This document shows positions 63,918-64,000 of a stretch of 64,000 nucleotides of DNA, piece after piece. The notes beneath the pieces are model-generated. The model saw only the letters and a program-made list of their open reading frames with translations. It made no database searches and was not told where the DNA came from. Position 1 is the first letter of the stretch. The number at the start of each line of letters is the position of its first letter. A program made the translations under genes and the position numbers. Origin of the DNA: Deltaproteobacteria bacterium (GTDB lineage Bacteria > Desulfobacterota > Desulfomonilia > UBA1062); NCBI GenBank assembly GCA_018434685.1, contig JAHDOV010000003.1, forward strand, positions 402,302 through 466,301, written 5' to 3'.

Positions 63918-64000
63918 GACCTGTCGTGCAGAGATATCTTCCCTTCGGCGAGTTCTCTCAGGGCTGTGACCACGTACCGGTTCTCTTTCCTCTTGGACAG
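63914..64000 (-). CDS. rpoZ: Probable RNA polymerase omega subunit, C-terminal fragment
   Basis: Only the last 28 residues are in the window, in frame to the edge: [19 protein letters not shown] then SLHDRS. The V-x-A-L-R-E-[IL]-A-E-G-K-I piece matches the end of the omega fold. The stop codon overlaps the dnaJ ATG. The short length makes this tentative. Confidence 0.55.
   Translation of the reverse strand: MSKRKENRYVVTALRELAEGKISLHDRS

Noticed and set aside
1-64000. CRISPR array, insertion sequence, prophage, or riboswitch
   Set aside because: No regular direct repeats, transposase, integrase or phage genes were seen, and no leader matched a riboswitch core I could recognise.

Overview
The window is a gene-dense stretch of chromosome, about 55% GC by eye, from a Gram-negative bacterium. 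Outer-membrane biogenesis genes (lnt, an LpxH-like hydrolase, a secretin with a lipobox) show the envelope type. The mix of an MSHA-like pilus, dense two-component and c-di-GMP signalling, a CIRCE/HrcA-controlled dnaK operon and an argS-SPOR gene pair suggests the Desulfobacterota (former Deltaproteobacteria). This placement is inference; no rRNA is present. I see no insertion sequence, prophage, CRISPR array or rRNA operon, and one tRNA.

Layout. 1-1815 (minus): the classical rpmH-rnpA-yidD-yidC block, with yidC cut by the window edge. 1961-6581: mostly housekeeping genes (pgeF, coaE, a TPR protein, proC, a LOG-family protein, a PHP protein). 6693-17940 (minus): an 11-kb type IV pilus operon of MSHA type with a good sigma-70 promoter at its head. 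It encodes three prepilins, an assembly ATPase with a c-di-GMP-binding type N-terminus, platform protein, a PilM/PilN-like fusion, PilO- and PilP-like proteins, a secretin, and a large protein joining a PilX-like N-terminus to a VWA plus propeller-like, PilY1-like body. 18153-26774: a TPR protein, a PPP phosphatase, a J-domain protein and a signalling cluster (REC-GGDEF, HDOD, hybrid kinase, two REC proteins, UspA). 26767-32770: engB, an aminotransferase, xseB/xseA, an enoyl-CoA hydratase-like protein and an HhH-GPD DNA glycosylase. 32907-36623: mnmG, then a convergent PilZ protein and TPR lipoprotein. 36778-42604 (minus): a moxR, VWA, tRNA-Arg(CCG), rlmN, APH-like kinase, PHP, P-loop kinase run. 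42863-48073 (plus): corC, lnt, prfB with its programmed +1 frameshift, a nitroreductase and a TraB protein. 48376-56662: a small unknown protein, a single-domain response regulator, a 650-base gene-free stretch with several inverted repeats, an LpxH-like hydrolase divergent from an M23 peptidase-slipin-TrmH run, a cyclic-nucleotide-binding protein, wecB and a SPOR protein. 56670-64000: argS, hrcA-grpE-dnaK behind a CIRCE element, an FmdB zinc ribbon, dnaJ on the opposite strand and the 3' end of a probable rpoZ.

How it fits together. The most distinctive theme is surface behaviour governed by c-di-GMP: a diguanylate cyclase with an inhibitory I-site, a canonical PilZ receptor, and a pilus ATPase carrying two MshEN-type repeats lie within 25 kb. 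The pilus locus holds a putative tip adhesin that appears to be built into a minor pilin. No retraction ATPase or prepilin peptidase is present, so these must be elsewhere. Most of the rest is housekeeping arranged in overlapping, probably translationally coupled gene pairs.
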